From assembly GCF_015277775.1 (NCBI RefSeq), contig NZ_CP063849.1, positions 992,001-1,056,000 of the forward strand: a stretch of 64,000 bases of DNA, in the 5' to 3' direction. Below, one piece after another: positions 52,311-61,411 of this stretch. A program made the translations under genes and the position numbers. The DNA is from Paludibaculum fermentans (lineage in GTDB: Bacteria > Acidobacteriota > Terriglobia > Bryobacterales > Bryobacteraceae). Below the pieces are notes generated by a model that was given only the letters and a program-made list of their open reading frames with translations, was not told the DNA's origin and searched no databases. The first letter of the stretch is position 1, and every line of letters starts with the position of its first letter.

Positions 52311-53690
52311 ATGTTCGATTTGCTGGGACTCACAGAGATGGCGGGCGCCGTGGCGCAAGGTTCCATCTCTCCCCTCGAACTCACCGACATCCATCTCCAT
52401 ACGATTGAGGCCAGAAACCCGGGCATCAACGCTTTCATAGAAGTCTATGCGGAGCAGGCACGCGCTCAGGCCCGGGGCCCTCTGTCAGGCCCTCTGGCGG
52501 GCGTTCCTGTCACGGTGAAGGACTCCTTCGATATCGCCGGACGCGTGACGAACTGCGGCAGCCTGTTGCGCAGCGAGGCCGTCGCCTCTCGGCACTCCAC
52601 CGCCGTCGAACGCCTGCTCGACGCGGGCGCCATCCTCATAGGCAAGACGTCGACGCCCGAATTTCTTTACTACTACGAGACGGACAACCGCCTCATCGGC
52701 CGCACCAATCACCCGTGGGACGAGACCCGCACCAGCGGCGGCAGCAGTGGTGGGGAAGCGGCGGCCATCGCTTCCGGCATGTCAGCCGGCGGGGTGGGCA
52801 GCGACGGCGGCGGCTCCATTCGGGAACCTGCGCACTTTTGCGGCATCTGCGGACTCAAACCCACGCCCGGACGCGTCGGCGCCGGAGGGCATTGGCCCGA
52901 AATCGCGCATCCCACCGGCTTCATGGGCGTGGCCGGACCCATGGCGCGCACGGCCGCGGACGTTCGCCTGCTGTTTCAAGTGCTGGCTGGCTACGACCCC
53001 CGCGACCCCTTCTCCGCGCCGGTGCTCCCGCCGCCCCAGCCGTCGCGCCACGCCCGCATCTTCGTCATCACCGGCTACCGTACTGAGCCCGCCTGCGCCC
53101 AGGCGGCCGAACAGGCCGTCACGCTCCTCAGCGGCCTTGGCCACTGTGTCGAGGAGTTCCCTTTCGCCCTGATCGAGAAGGCCCATGAATTGTGGCGCCT
53201 CCTTTTCGTCGACTACCTCACCGCGGGTATTCGCCACATGGTGCGGGGCAGGGAAGAGGATTGCTCGTGGACTGGCCTGGAACTCACCCGCTACGCTCGC
53301 GAAACTGTAGATGCATCGCGCCTGGCGGGCATCCTGCTGGAGCGCGATCGCATGCGCGCCCGCCTGCTGGAGTTCCTGGGCTCCGACGCCGTCCTGGTCG
53401 CCCCCGCCTTTGGCGTGACGGCCTATCCCCATCGCCAGTGCCCCATGGACCTGATGGAAGCCATCCGGCCTGTCTCGCCCTGGAACCTGTTGGGCATGCC
53501 GGCCCTGGTCGTCCCCATGCTCAGCACGCCTGAAGGAATGCCCGCGGGCGTCCAACTGATTGGCGCCCCCTGGACCGACGAATTACTGCTGGACCTCGGA
53601 GTCCGGTTCGAAACTGCAAGAGGAAGCCGATGGCTGACGCAAAGATCTTCGCCTACGACTACGACCAACACGACTACCCCAACGGTCTGA
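52311..53690 (+). CDS. Amidase (amidase signature family)
   Basis: Hydrolyses C-N bonds with a Ser-cisSer-Lys triad: K70 in GVPVTVKDSF, cis-Ser S146 in TSGGSSGGEAAA, nucleophile S169 in GSDGGGSIREPA. The 459-residue protein is of AS-family length and lacks a signal, so it is cytoplasmic. It cannot be assigned as GatA since the gatCB partners and GatA-specific segments are absent. The last 20 residues (Thr-rich) are encoded in a 61-bp overlap with the following M16 gene, which suggests a recent stop-codon loss. Confidence 0.9.
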   Translation: MFDLLGLTEMAGAVAQGSISPLELTDIHLHTIEARNPGINAFIEVYAEQARAQARGPLSGPLAGVPVTVKDSFDIAGRVTNCGSLLRSEAVASRHSTAVERLLDAGAILIGKTSTPEFLYYYETDNRLIGRTNHPWDETRTSGGSSGGEAAAIASGMSAGGVGSDGGGSIREPAHFCGICGLKPTPGRVGAGGHWPEIAHPTGFMGVAGPMARTAADVRLLFQVLAGYDPRDPFSAPVLPPPQPSRHARIFVITGYRTEPACAQAAEQAVTLLSGLGHCVEEFPFALIEKAHELWRLLFVDYLTAGIRHMVRGREEDCSWTGLELTRYARETVDASRLAGILLERDRMRARLLEFLGSDAVLVAPAFGVTAYPHRQCPMDLMEAIRPVSPWNLLGMPALVVPMLSTPEGMPAGVQLIGAPWTDELLLDLGVRFETARGSRWLTQRSSPTTTTNTTTPTV

Positions 53691-54910
53691 GACTCATTAC
53701 CGTCCCCGCGCCCTACCCCCAGGTAGTCAGCCTCTATATCGTGGTGCAGGCCGGCTCGCGCAATGAAGTGGAGGAGGGCCGCAGCGGTTTTGCCCACTTC
53801 TTCGAACACATGATGTTCCGCGGGACGCCCGCCTTCCCGCCAGAGCGGTATGAGGCCGTGCTCCAGGAGACCGGAGCCTCGTCCAACGCTTATACCGATG
53901 ACGACCGCACGGTCTACCACACGACCCTCACGAAAGAGGACTTCGAAACCCTGCTGGCCATGGAGGCCGATCGTTTCCAGCACCTCGACTATCCACTAGA
54001 AGGATTTCAAACCGAAGCCCTGGCCGTCCTCGGCGAGTACAACAAGGACAGCACCGAGCCCATCAACAAGCTCATGGAGGTCCTGCGCGACACGGCTTTT
54101 GACGCGCATACCTACAAACACACCACCATGGGCTTCCTGCGCGACATCGAGCGCATGCCGCAGATGTACGACTACAGCCGTACTTTCTTCGACCGCTTCT
54201 ACCGCCCCGAGTACACCACTCTCATCGTGGCCGGCGATGTCGACCCCGCCGAAGTCCGCGCCCAGGTGGAGCGGCACTGGGGCGCATGGCAGCGCGGCAG
54301 TTACATCTGTGCGCCTGCTGTCGAGCCCGCTCAATCCTCGCCGCGCGAGGCGCACATCCCCTGGCCCACGCACACGCTGCCCTATCTGCTCGTCGCCCAC
54401 CACTCACCTGCGTATAGCGACGAAATTACTGATGGGGCCGCCCTCGACATCATCAGCTTCCTTGGCTTCTCGGAAAGCTCGCCGCTCTACGAAAAGCTTG
54501 TCATCGAGGACCAGAGCGTGGACCTCCTCTGGGCCAGCAACGCCGATCACGTCGATCCCTACCTCTTCACCGTCATGGCTCGCGTCAAGGAGGACCCGAT
54601 GGTGCCGGACGTCCGCGAGTCCATCCTCGCTACCTTGCGCGGCTTTGCGGAAACGCCCGTCGACGACTCTCTGCTGGCGAACGTAAAAAGCCATCTGCGC
54701 TACCGTTTCGCTCTCAGCCTCGACAACAGCGAAGCCATTGCTTCGACGCTCGCGCATTACGTCTCGCTGCGCCGCACGCCGGAGACCATCAACCGTCTAT
54801 TTTACCTCTACGAGCAGGTCACGCCGCAGCTCCTGCAAACCGTCGCCGCCCGTTTCTTTCAGCCCAACGGCCGCACCATCGTTACGCTCGCCAATGGAGA
54901 CGCGAAGTGA
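53630..54910 (+). CDS. M16 family zinc protease, catalytic partner
   Basis: The 426-residue protein holds the inverted zinc motif HFFEH (56-60) and a downstream glutamate in LAVLGEYNKD (about 130-140), as in pitrilysin and mitochondrial processing peptidase beta-type chains. Two M16 domains are recognisable (about 15-210 and 215-420). No signal peptide. The next gene, overlapping by 4 bp, encodes an M16 protein without the zinc motif; together they should make an active heterodimer that degrades or processes peptides. Confidence 0.94.
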   Translation: MADAKIFAYDYDQHDYPNGLRLITVPAPYPQVVSLYIVVQAGSRNEVEEGRSGFAHFFEHMMFRGTPAFPPERYEAVLQETGASSNAYTDDDRTVYHTTLTKEDFETLLAMEADRFQHLDYPLEGFQTEALAVLGEYNKDSTEPINKLMEVLRDTAFDAHTYKHTTMGFLRDIERMPQMYDYSRTFFDRFYRPEYTTLIVAGDVDPAEVRAQVERHWGAWQRGSYICAPAVEPAQSSPREAHIPWPTHTLPYLLVAHHSPAYSDEITDGAALDIISFLGFSESSPLYEKLVIEDQSVDLLWASNADHVDPYLFTVMARVKEDPMVPDVRESILATLRGFAETPVDDSLLANVKSHLRYRFALSLDNSEAIASTLAHYVSLRRTPETINRLFYLYEQVTPQLLQTVAARFFQPNGRTIVTLANGDAK

Positions 54911-56325
54911 AGTTCATCACTCTCCCCGACACCACGCCGCTCATCAGCCTCCGCGTGGTCTTCCAGACCGGAGCGTCGCAGGATCCACCGAACCAGGGCG
55001 GCGTTGCCTGGATGACCGCCATGATGCTGGCCGGGGGCGGCAGCCGCACCCTCACCTACAAGCAGATTCTCGACGCCTTCTTCCCCATGGGCCTCTCCGT
55101 CGGCTGCCAGGTGGATAAGGAACTCATTACCTTCACCGCCGAGGTCCACGCCGATCATCTGGAAGAGTTCTATGAGATCTTCCGTGGCATGTTGCTCGAT
55201 CCTGGCTGGCGCGCCGACGACTTTGCCCGCCTGACTGACGATGCCGTCAACATGCTGGAAGTGGAGCTCCGCGGCCAGAACGATGAGGAACTCGCCAAGG
55301 AGATCCTCTACCAGCGTATCTACCAGGGCCATCCTTATGAACGCCACGACGCCGGAACCGTCTCCTCCTTGCAGGCCCTGGCCCTGGATCAGTTGAAGGC
55401 CTTCTACCTGGCTGAATTTGCGTCCTCGAACCTCATCATCGCCATCGGCGGCGGCTACCCGGATGGCTTCGAGCAGCGCCTCCGCAAGGACTTCTCGGCG
55501 CTTCCTCTCCGGGCCCGTGCCGGCGTCGAGATTCCGCCTGCGCCGCCAGTCGCTGAGACCGAACTCTATTTGCTGGAGAAGCCGGCCCGCGGCGTTGCGA
55601 TCTCGCTGGGGTTCCCCATCGAAGTGCGCCGCGGCCATCCCGATTACCCGGCCCTGCTGCTGGCGACCTCCGCGTTAGGCCAGCACCGCATGAGCAGCGG
55701 CCGCCTCTTCACGCGCATGCGCCAGTATCGCGGCCTGAACTATGGCGACTACGCCTATATCGAATACTTCCCTGGAGGGATGTACACCCTCCAGCCCAGT
55801 CCGAACCATGCGCGCGCCAACGACATCTTCCAGCTTTGGATCCGCCCGGTGGATCGGGAACAGTCGTTGTTCGCTCTCCGGCTGGCCCTCCACGAGCTCG
55901 AAAGCTTCGTCACCGGAGGGCTGTCGCAGGACGAGTTCCAGCGCGCCCGCAGTTTCCTTTCGAAATACGTCAACCTGCTGCTGAAGACGAAATCAGAGGA
56001 GCTTGGGTATGCGGTGGACAGCGCCTATTACGGCATCCCGGCGTATCCCGATTATGTGCGGGCCGGCCTGTCCCAGTTGACGCTGGAGGAGGTGAACGCC
56101 GCGATTCGCCGCCATCTTCGCTACGACCGACTGCGCATCGTGGCGGTGGGCGAGGGCATGCAGGACTTCAAGGATGCCATCCTGGAAAATCGCGTCTCGT
56201 CCATGACTTACAACTCGCCCAAGCCGGAGGAGATTCTCGAGGAAGACAAGGTCGTGGAGCGCAGGCCGATCCTTGTGCTGCCCGGCTCCATCGTTATCGC
56301 CGGCGCCGATGCCGCGTTTGCCTGA
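54907..56325 (+). CDS. M16 family protease, non-catalytic partner
   Basis: A 472-residue M16-fold protein in which the HxxEH position reads GVAWMTAMM, so no zinc can bind. The C-terminal part keeps the conserved R/Y substrate-anchoring segment (GRLFTRMRQYRGLNYGDYAY). Such subunits hold substrate for a catalytic partner, here the preceding gene, whose stop codon overlaps this start (ATGA-like junction at 54907-54910). The family layout fits the YmxG/PqqL-like paired peptidases. Confidence 0.92.
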   Translation: MKFITLPDTTPLISLRVVFQTGASQDPPNQGGVAWMTAMMLAGGGSRTLTYKQILDAFFPMGLSVGCQVDKELITFTAEVHADHLEEFYEIFRGMLLDPGWRADDFARLTDDAVNMLEVELRGQNDEELAKEILYQRIYQGHPYERHDAGTVSSLQALALDQLKAFYLAEFASSNLIIAIGGGYPDGFEQRLRKDFSALPLRARAGVEIPPAPPVAETELYLLEKPARGVAISLGFPIEVRRGHPDYPALLLATSALGQHRMSSGRLFTRMRQYRGLNYGDYAYIEYFPGGMYTLQPSPNHARANDIFQLWIRPVDREQSLFALRLALHELESFVTGGLSQDEFQRARSFLSKYVNLLLKTKSEELGYAVDSAYYGIPAYPDYVRAGLSQLTLEEVNAAIRRHLRYDRLRIVAVGEGMQDFKDAILENRVSSMTYNSPKPEEILEEDKVVERRPILVLPGSIVIAGADAAFA

Positions 56326-56341
56326 GCTCACGCAAATCAGA

Positions 56342-56377
56342 GGTGGCCGGAGGCCCGATACCCTCCCCCCGGCCACC
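56342..56377. terminator. Hairpin between convergent genes
   Basis: GGTGGCCGG (56342-56350) pairs exactly with CCGGCCACC (56369-56377) across an 18-nt loop. CTTTCC follows on the plus strand. It likely ends the amidase/M16 transcript, and possibly also the PEP-CTERM gene. Confidence 0.65.
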
Positions 56378-56389
56378 CTTTCCAGGGTC

Positions 56390-57028
56390 TTACCTCTTGC
56401 GCGCCCGCAGGGCCAGAAGCCCGAGTCCCACCAGGCAGATGAGCCCTGTCGACGGCTCGGGAACACCCTGAAAGTCAGCCGTCGCCGCGCCCAGCACCGG
56501 GTCATCGCCAACGGCGATCCCCTGATACTGACTGATCACTGGAGGAGTCTTCAGGTCGACGAAAACCAGTTCGTTCGCCATGCCGGTAGTCGACACCTCC
56601 AGGAGTGAGCCGTTCAGAATCGCGAATGAGAAGCCGTCCGGTGTCGGCGCCACGTAGTTGCCGGTCACTGTCACCTGAAAGGCAAGCAGATTGCCCGGCA
56701 CAAACGGCTGGTAGAACGTGTTGAAGAACGACGTATCGTTCATCACCACACTGCTGGACAGGTCGCCCGTCACGCCGCCCAGCACTGTTGCCGCCCCGCT
56801 CGCCGACCCTCCTCCAAAGGTGAACGAATCAATCGTCACCGTGTTGTTGGCGATGCCGTCCCCGTCCACCAGCTGGAACTCAATCGAATACGGACCGGTC
56901 ACCCCCGTCATCAGCGGCGTTGTATCAATACTCACCAGAATCACAGCGGCCTGCGAAGGCACTGCCATTAACAACAGCAGCAACGCGCCCGCGGCCGCCT
57001 TGGCCATCAAGTTTCTATATGCCGACAT
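56390..57028 (-). CDS. PEP-CTERM sorting domain protein
   Basis: GGAGG stands 5 nt before the ATG at 57028. A signal peptide (AAAGALLLLLMAVPSQA) precedes a strand-rich domain of about 150 residues (VILVSIDTTPLMTGVTGPYS, FSFAILNGSLLEVS). The C-terminus VPEPSTGLICLVGLGLLALR plus ARKR is a complete PEP-CTERM sorting signal: PEP motif, transmembrane helix and basic tail. Exosortase should cleave and anchor or release it; no exosortase gene is in the window. Likely part of surface or exopolysaccharide-linked material. Confidence 0.88.
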   Translation of the reverse strand: MSAYRNLMAKAAAGALLLLLMAVPSQAAVILVSIDTTPLMTGVTGPYSIEFQLVDGDGIANNTVTIDSFTFGGGSASGAATVLGGVTGDLSSSVVMNDTSFFNTFYQPFVPGNLLAFQVTVTGNYVAPTPDGFSFAILNGSLLEVSTTGMANELVFVDLKTPPVISQYQGIAVGDDPVLGAATADFQGVPEPSTGLICLVGLGLLALRARKR

Positions 57029-57041
57029 CCATTCCTCCAAA

Positions 57042-57497
57042 TCACTTCAGTTTGAAATTGTTTGCTTTGAGAACCTGCTTCAAGGCCTCAGTGCCGTGCT
57101 CACACAGGACATGATCAGTCGCGCTATACGCCCGGCCGCCCTCCAGTCGGTACACCATCAGGTTCTCCGGCAGCGATCCACCCAGTGGGACCAGCAGCGC
57201 CATAACCCGCACCTGCCGGCCTTCCAGCTCCAACAGCGCCGGTTCCGGATAAATCACCTCCACCGCGGCCGCCTTCCGCTCCACTGCCTGGATCCTGTCC
57301 GGAGTCACCAACAACAACATGCGGTTCTTTGCTCCTGCCAGCAATCGTTCGCATTCATGCTGCACCGCGTCCGCCGCCGCACCGGTCAATGTCCGCGTCT
57401 GGCCCTTCTCGTGCACCAGAACACGCACTCCATCCGCCGCTCGCGCCGCGCCGGCGGTCAACCACACGCACCCGAGTAGAAGCAGAAACCAGTTCAC
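57042..57497 (-). CDS. Small secreted hypothetical protein
   Basis: A 151-residue protein with a signal peptide (NWFLLLLGCVWLTAGAARA) and a mixed alpha/beta domain (VRVLVHEKGQTRTLTGAAAD, MLLLVTPDRIQAVERKAAAV, VIYPEPALLEL, VRVMALLVPLGG). Two cysteines (HECERLL, HVLCEHG) could pair. It lies 13 bp upstream of the PEP-CTERM gene in the same direction and may be co-transcribed. No family recognised. Confidence 0.68.
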   Translation of the reverse strand: MNWFLLLLGCVWLTAGAARAADGVRVLVHEKGQTRTLTGAAADAVQHECERLLAGAKNRMLLLVTPDRIQAVERKAAAVEVIYPEPALLELEGRQVRVMALLVPLGGSLPENLMVYRLEGGRAYSATDHVLCEHGTEALKQVLKANNFKLK

Positions 57498-57554
57498 AAG
57501 TTCCTTCAGAAGAGGGCGCCGTGACGGTCCGCGGTGCCCCCTCCAGGCACAGGG

Positions 57555-59900
57555 CTATTTGTTGATCACGATCTTGTCCAGCAGGATCGCCGTGTCGTAG
57601 ATGCTGTCACCCACGTCACCCGCCGCGAAGGTCAGCGTCACCGGCTTGCCTTCGTTGGCTGTCGCAATGGCCGCCACGTTCAATGACGCCGTCTTCCAGC
57701 CATTGCTGTACGCATCACCCCGGTCAAAGCTGAACGGCACCTTGTAAGTCGCCGCGCAGATGGAGTCCACGTTCACGTACATCAGGTTCGTCGTTCCCGA
57801 TTCTGTTGTCACCGACACTCGGAAGAAGTCCTGATACTGTGTTCCGCACCACTCCTTGAACTCCTCCGAGGTGAAGTTCCAACTGAACGTCAGCGTCTTC
57901 GCCTCCTTCGGCATGCAAACCTTCTGGCTGATCTGGCCCGACGACGTCGTGTAACCCAGGCCAGTCGAAATGATCCCCATCTGGACGCCATCCTGGGGAT
58001 AGAAATAGCCGCCCAGTTGGGTGACGACGCGCCCGTCGCCCTCCGCCGTCCAGGCGCCCAGGTTGCCGGACTCGAAATCACCGTTCTGCAGCTCATTCCC
58101 CAACCCCGCTTCCAGGTTGGTCGCGCCCGTCATCTTCCACTCCGCCGGCGGAGTGTTGCCGTCCTTCAACCCGGCCGTGAACGACTCACCCGTGGTCACC
58201 AGGTTCGTCGAATCCAGCACCCACTTGTTGAAGAAGTCTTTGGTTCTTTCGGCTGCAAAGTCCACATTCACATACTCGCTATACGCCAGGTACGTCTTCG
58301 CCCCCGCCCCCGTGAATGCATTCGCCATCGTGCTGTTGTAGAACGAACGGCACGCGTTGATGAACACCAGGCTCGACGGCATCCCGCTGTTGTAGTAGCT
58401 GATGAACGACGGCAGAATCGCGTAATTCGCACTGTCTCCGGTCAGGATCGCGAGTCGCCCCTTCTTTAAATCGGTCTGATACGTTGCCTTGTTCGCCGTC
58501 GTGGCCGTCTGACCAGTCAGGATCACCACCTGCGCGCCCCAGAAGCTCCAGCCGAATTCGTCCTGCCACGTGTTCAGGATCCCGCTGTAGTAAGTGCCCC
58601 CATGTCCGTAGTGAATGTAGACGCCATAGTTCTTCAGCATCTTGAATGCATCCACCGTCACCGCGGCGTCCTTCAGCCAGGTCACGTCGTACTTCGGACA
58701 CGTTGACCCCTCGAACAATGTCTTCATGCTCGCGTTCGGGTCAACGCCCGAAAGGCTCGCCCAGTACGGGGACAACAGCAATACCTTCTTGTTGCCTACT
58801 TCGACATTGCCCGCGCTGGCCATCGACACCGGCGCCTTCATGCCAAACCCGCTTTGCGCCGTCAACTGCGCCTGCTCCTGCGCCGGGCCGCCCAGCGTCC
58901 CTCCCGGGTTCAACATCAGGCCGCCCAGGATCCCACCTTTGTATACAATCCAGATCCCGTTGTCTCCGCCTGAGAAGCCAGCCTGGTCCACCGTCCCGTC
59001 CGCCAGAATCTTGTTCAACGTATCCTGCAGCGCGCCGTTCTTCCCCAGCGTGCCCACCTTGTCGTTGAAGTTCTTCAACGCATTCTGCTGCAACAGCGTC
59101 AGGGCATTGAACTCCGAATCCGCAATCGGCTTGTAGGCCAGGACCGTGAACAGGTTCGACAGCGTCGTCACTCCTCCATCCACCGACTTCACCTTCAACC
59201 GGTACGTCTCCTCCGCCGCCGAACTCATGCCGGCGATCATAGAGAAGATCCCGTCTCCCTGGATCTCATCGCCGTTCCCCAGCGCACCGTTGTCGTACAT
59301 CGTTCCAATCGTCCCAATCACGTTATTGCCGGCATCCACCCGCACCACCGTCACCGTCGGCTTGGGTGAGCCCGACGGGTAGGGCACCAGTGCACGCATG
59401 GTTACGTTCGTCGGCGTGTTGATCGGAAATCCGTCCGGCGACACCGTAATGCCGCTGATCGGTTCCAAGGTCGCCAGCCCCGCAAACACCCTGCCCGTGT
59501 ACGCAATCGCTGCATACGATGGATTCGTGAACTGCAGCACCACCGCCGCCGTCTCACCGGGCATCAGCGTGTTGTCCGAACCAACATTCACCGCCATCGT
59601 CGGTGCGCTCGCCAGCGCCCCCGCACAGCCCGCTCCCCCCGCTGAGTTGGCCAGCGTCACTCCGCTAGTCAGATTCTGCAGCGCAAAGTACAGCGGCCCC
59701 TGCACCACCGCCGCACCATTATTCTTGAATGTGACCGTCTGAATGAACTTGTCACTCCGCCGGTCCAGCCTGTAGCCACTTCGCGTTGCACTGACCTTCG
59801 CCGTCACTTCGGCGCTGCAATCAATGGCGGCGAAGGCCGGCAATGCCGCCAGTGTGCCGAGTAAGCCAGCAAACACTACGAGACAACGAGTAAATCGCAC
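57555..59900 (-). CDS. Large secreted protein with caspase-like (clan CD) His/Cys signature
   Basis: GGAGGT stands before the GTG at 59900. A signal peptide (CLVVFAGLLGTLAALPAFA) precedes about 755 residues. N-terminal strand-rich domains (about 30-260) resemble Ig-like modules. The middle (about 370-580) has VYIHYGHGG (H430, H433) and LVFINACRSF (C517): a hydrophobic strand ending in H-G, and another ending in A-C, which is the catalytic dyad signature of caspases, gingipains and legumains. The C-terminal module (about 625-780) is a choice-of-anchor-like beta sandwich starting ELQNGDFESGNLGAWTAEG. Proteolytic activity is inferred; no family assignment is certain. Confidence 0.75.
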   Translation of the reverse strand: MRFTRCLVVFAGLLGTLAALPAFAAIDCSAEVTAKVSATRSGYRLDRRSDKFIQTVTFKNNGAAVVQGPLYFALQNLTSGVTLANSAGGAGCAGALASAPTMAVNVGSDNTLMPGETAAVVLQFTNPSYAAIAYTGRVFAGLATLEPISGITVSPDGFPINTPTNVTMRALVPYPSGSPKPTVTVVRVDAGNNVIGTIGTMYDNGALGNGDEIQGDGIFSMIAGMSSAAEETYRLKVKSVDGGVTTLSNLFTVLAYKPIADSEFNALTLLQQNALKNFNDKVGTLGKNGALQDTLNKILADGTVDQAGFSGGDNGIWIVYKGGILGGLMLNPGGTLGGPAQEQAQLTAQSGFGMKAPVSMASAGNVEVGNKKVLLLSPYWASLSGVDPNASMKTLFEGSTCPKYDVTWLKDAAVTVDAFKMLKNYGVYIHYGHGGTYYSGILNTWQDEFGWSFWGAQVVILTGQTATTANKATYQTDLKKGRLAILTGDSANYAILPSFISYYNSGMPSSLVFINACRSFYNSTMANAFTGAGAKTYLAYSEYVNVDFAAERTKDFFNKWVLDSTNLVTTGESFTAGLKDGNTPPAEWKMTGATNLEAGLGNELQNGDFESGNLGAWTAEGDGRVVTQLGGYFYPQDGVQMGIISTGLGYTTSSGQISQKVCMPKEAKTLTFSWNFTSEEFKEWCGTQYQDFFRVSVTTESGTTNLMYVNVDSICAATYKVPFSFDRGDAYSNGWKTASLNVAAIATANEGKPVTLTFAAGDVGDSIYDTAILLDKIVINK

Positions 59901-59933
59901 AGATACCTCCGAATCGGGCAACCACTGGTTGTG

Positions 59934-59962
59934 ATCCTAGGCTTACTCGTCTATCTACACAA
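59934..59962 (-). promoter_or_regulatory. Promoter of the caspase-like gene
   Basis: On the minus strand TTGTGT, a 17-bp spacer and TAGGAT lie 34 bp before the GTG at 59900, giving a leader of about 27 nt that includes the GGAGGT site. The stretch to 60160 shows nothing else convincing. Confidence 0.5.
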
Positions 59963-60160
59963 GGACGGGACAGTTAATTCCTATACACTTAACTCCACAT
60001 TGGCCTCGCCGCCGCGCACTCCTGCGGCACGCATTGCCGTTGTGTGGCATTTGCTGAGGAAGCATCCATCCAGACTGGTCAATGCAGAATTGTGCTACAC
60101 ACCGTTAGGCTGCCTCAATTAGGGGGTGTCCGGACGCCTACTTTGGGGACGTAGCGGGTC

Positions 60161-61411
60161 TTACACTTTGAACAGTGTCTTCTTCTCCACCTTCGCCTCG
60201 TCAAATTCGATCCCGAAACCCGGCCCGTCCGGCAGCGCAATCCGCGCCTGCACCGGCGTCATCTGGTTCTTCTCAAACCAGTAGTACGACCTCATTTTGG
60301 TGATCAGGTACTCCGCCCGCGGGCACACGGCCGGGCTCTGCGAGGCAATCACATGCAGCGCCGCATGAATGCTGTGCCCATGCGGCAGCACCTGCGCGTC
60401 GTACAGCGAAGCGATGCCGCAGATCTTGACCAGCTCGCTCAACCCGCCGCACCACTCCGGATCCGCCTGCACCACGGAGATCGCGCCCGACTCCAGATAC
60501 CGTTTCGTCTCCCAACGGCCGTAAAAGTGTTCGCCCGAAGCGATGGGGATCGACGTCGCCTTGTGCAGCGCCACGAACGACTCCAGCTTGTCCGGATTGA
60601 ACGCCTCTTCCAGCCAGCGTGGATGGTACTTCTCCACCTGTTTCGCCCACGCGATCGCGTAGTCGAGCGACCAGCCGGAGTAAACGTCGAACATGAGCTC
60701 GACATTCTCACCCACAGCCTCACGCAGCGTCCGCACCAGCGCGACATTCTTTTCCAGACCCTCATCGCCGTCGCCTGGTCCGTACGCCAGGAACCATTTC
60801 TGATGGCGATAGCCCGCCGCCTTCAACTCCTGCGCCTTGCGGAATGCCGGCTCCAACTCCAGCGAGAACCCGAGGCACGATCCGTAGACTTCCACATCCG
60901 CGCGGGTCGGCCCGCCCAGCAGGCGGTACACGGGGGTCTTGTAATACCGGCCCCGCAGATCCCACAGGCAGTTGTCCACCGCCGAGATCCCCATCAGGTA
61001 CAGTCCGGCCCGTGCATGGCGGTTCGACCGCCACATCTGGTCCCATAGCGCCTCGCCGGCCAAGGCGTCCTTGCCCATCACGAACGGCTTGATTTGAGTC
61101 TCAATGACAAGCGCCGCCTCCTGGTCCACCGGCCCATACCAGCCCTCCAGCCCATCGGCGGTCTTGATGTTCAGGTAGATCGCATTTACCGCCGACTCGC
61201 GCTGGGCCTGCGGAGTGTCCTTGTATGGCTTCGGCCTCAGCGCGTCATAGATGTGCGTGGGCTGCACCTGATACTGCCCGTCCTGGCCCGGTGTCACCAT
61301 CCGCCGGCCGGCCAGCCGCCACATCTCCACGGCCGAAATCTTGGAAGCCGCCGGAGCCGCCACGAGGGCCGGCGCGGCCGCCAACGCACTCAGGAATTGT
61401 CTTCGTTCCAT
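60161..61411 (-). CDS. Enolase-superfamily (mandelate racemase/muconate lactonizing type) protein, Tat-like signal
   Basis: A 416-residue protein. The N-terminus ERRQFLSALAAAPALVAAPA looks like a Tat or secretory signal. The barrel carries acid ligands in ELMFDVYSGW, RWLEEAF and IASGEHFYGR, and a late histidine in VLPHGHSIHAALHV. VVQADPEWCGGLSELVKICG is close to sugar-acid dehydratases such as rhamnonate dehydratase. The usual KxK is read as RHQKW. It may dehydrate or racemise a sugar acid outside the cytoplasm. The start overlaps the end of prmA; ATG at 61423 is an alternative. Confidence 0.85.
   Translation of the reverse strand: MERRQFLSALAAAPALVAAPAASKISAVEMWRLAGRRMVTPGQDGQYQVQPTHIYDALRPKPYKDTPQAQRESAVNAIYLNIKTADGLEGWYGPVDQEAALVIETQIKPFVMGKDALAGEALWDQMWRSNRHARAGLYLMGISAVDNCLWDLRGRYYKTPVYRLLGGPTRADVEVYGSCLGFSLELEPAFRKAQELKAAGYRHQKWFLAYGPGDGDEGLEKNVALVRTLREAVGENVELMFDVYSGWSLDYAIAWAKQVEKYHPRWLEEAFNPDKLESFVALHKATSIPIASGEHFYGRWETKRYLESGAISVVQADPEWCGGLSELVKICGIASLYDAQVLPHGHSIHAALHVIASQSPAVCPRAEYLITKMRSYYWFEKNQMTPVQARIALPDGPGFGIEFDEAKVEKKTLFKV

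Noticed and set aside
59931-60122. 63-codon plus-strand frame upstream of the caspase-like gene
   Set aside because: No ribosome-binding site, overlaps a good minus-strand promoter, and composition is not protein-like.
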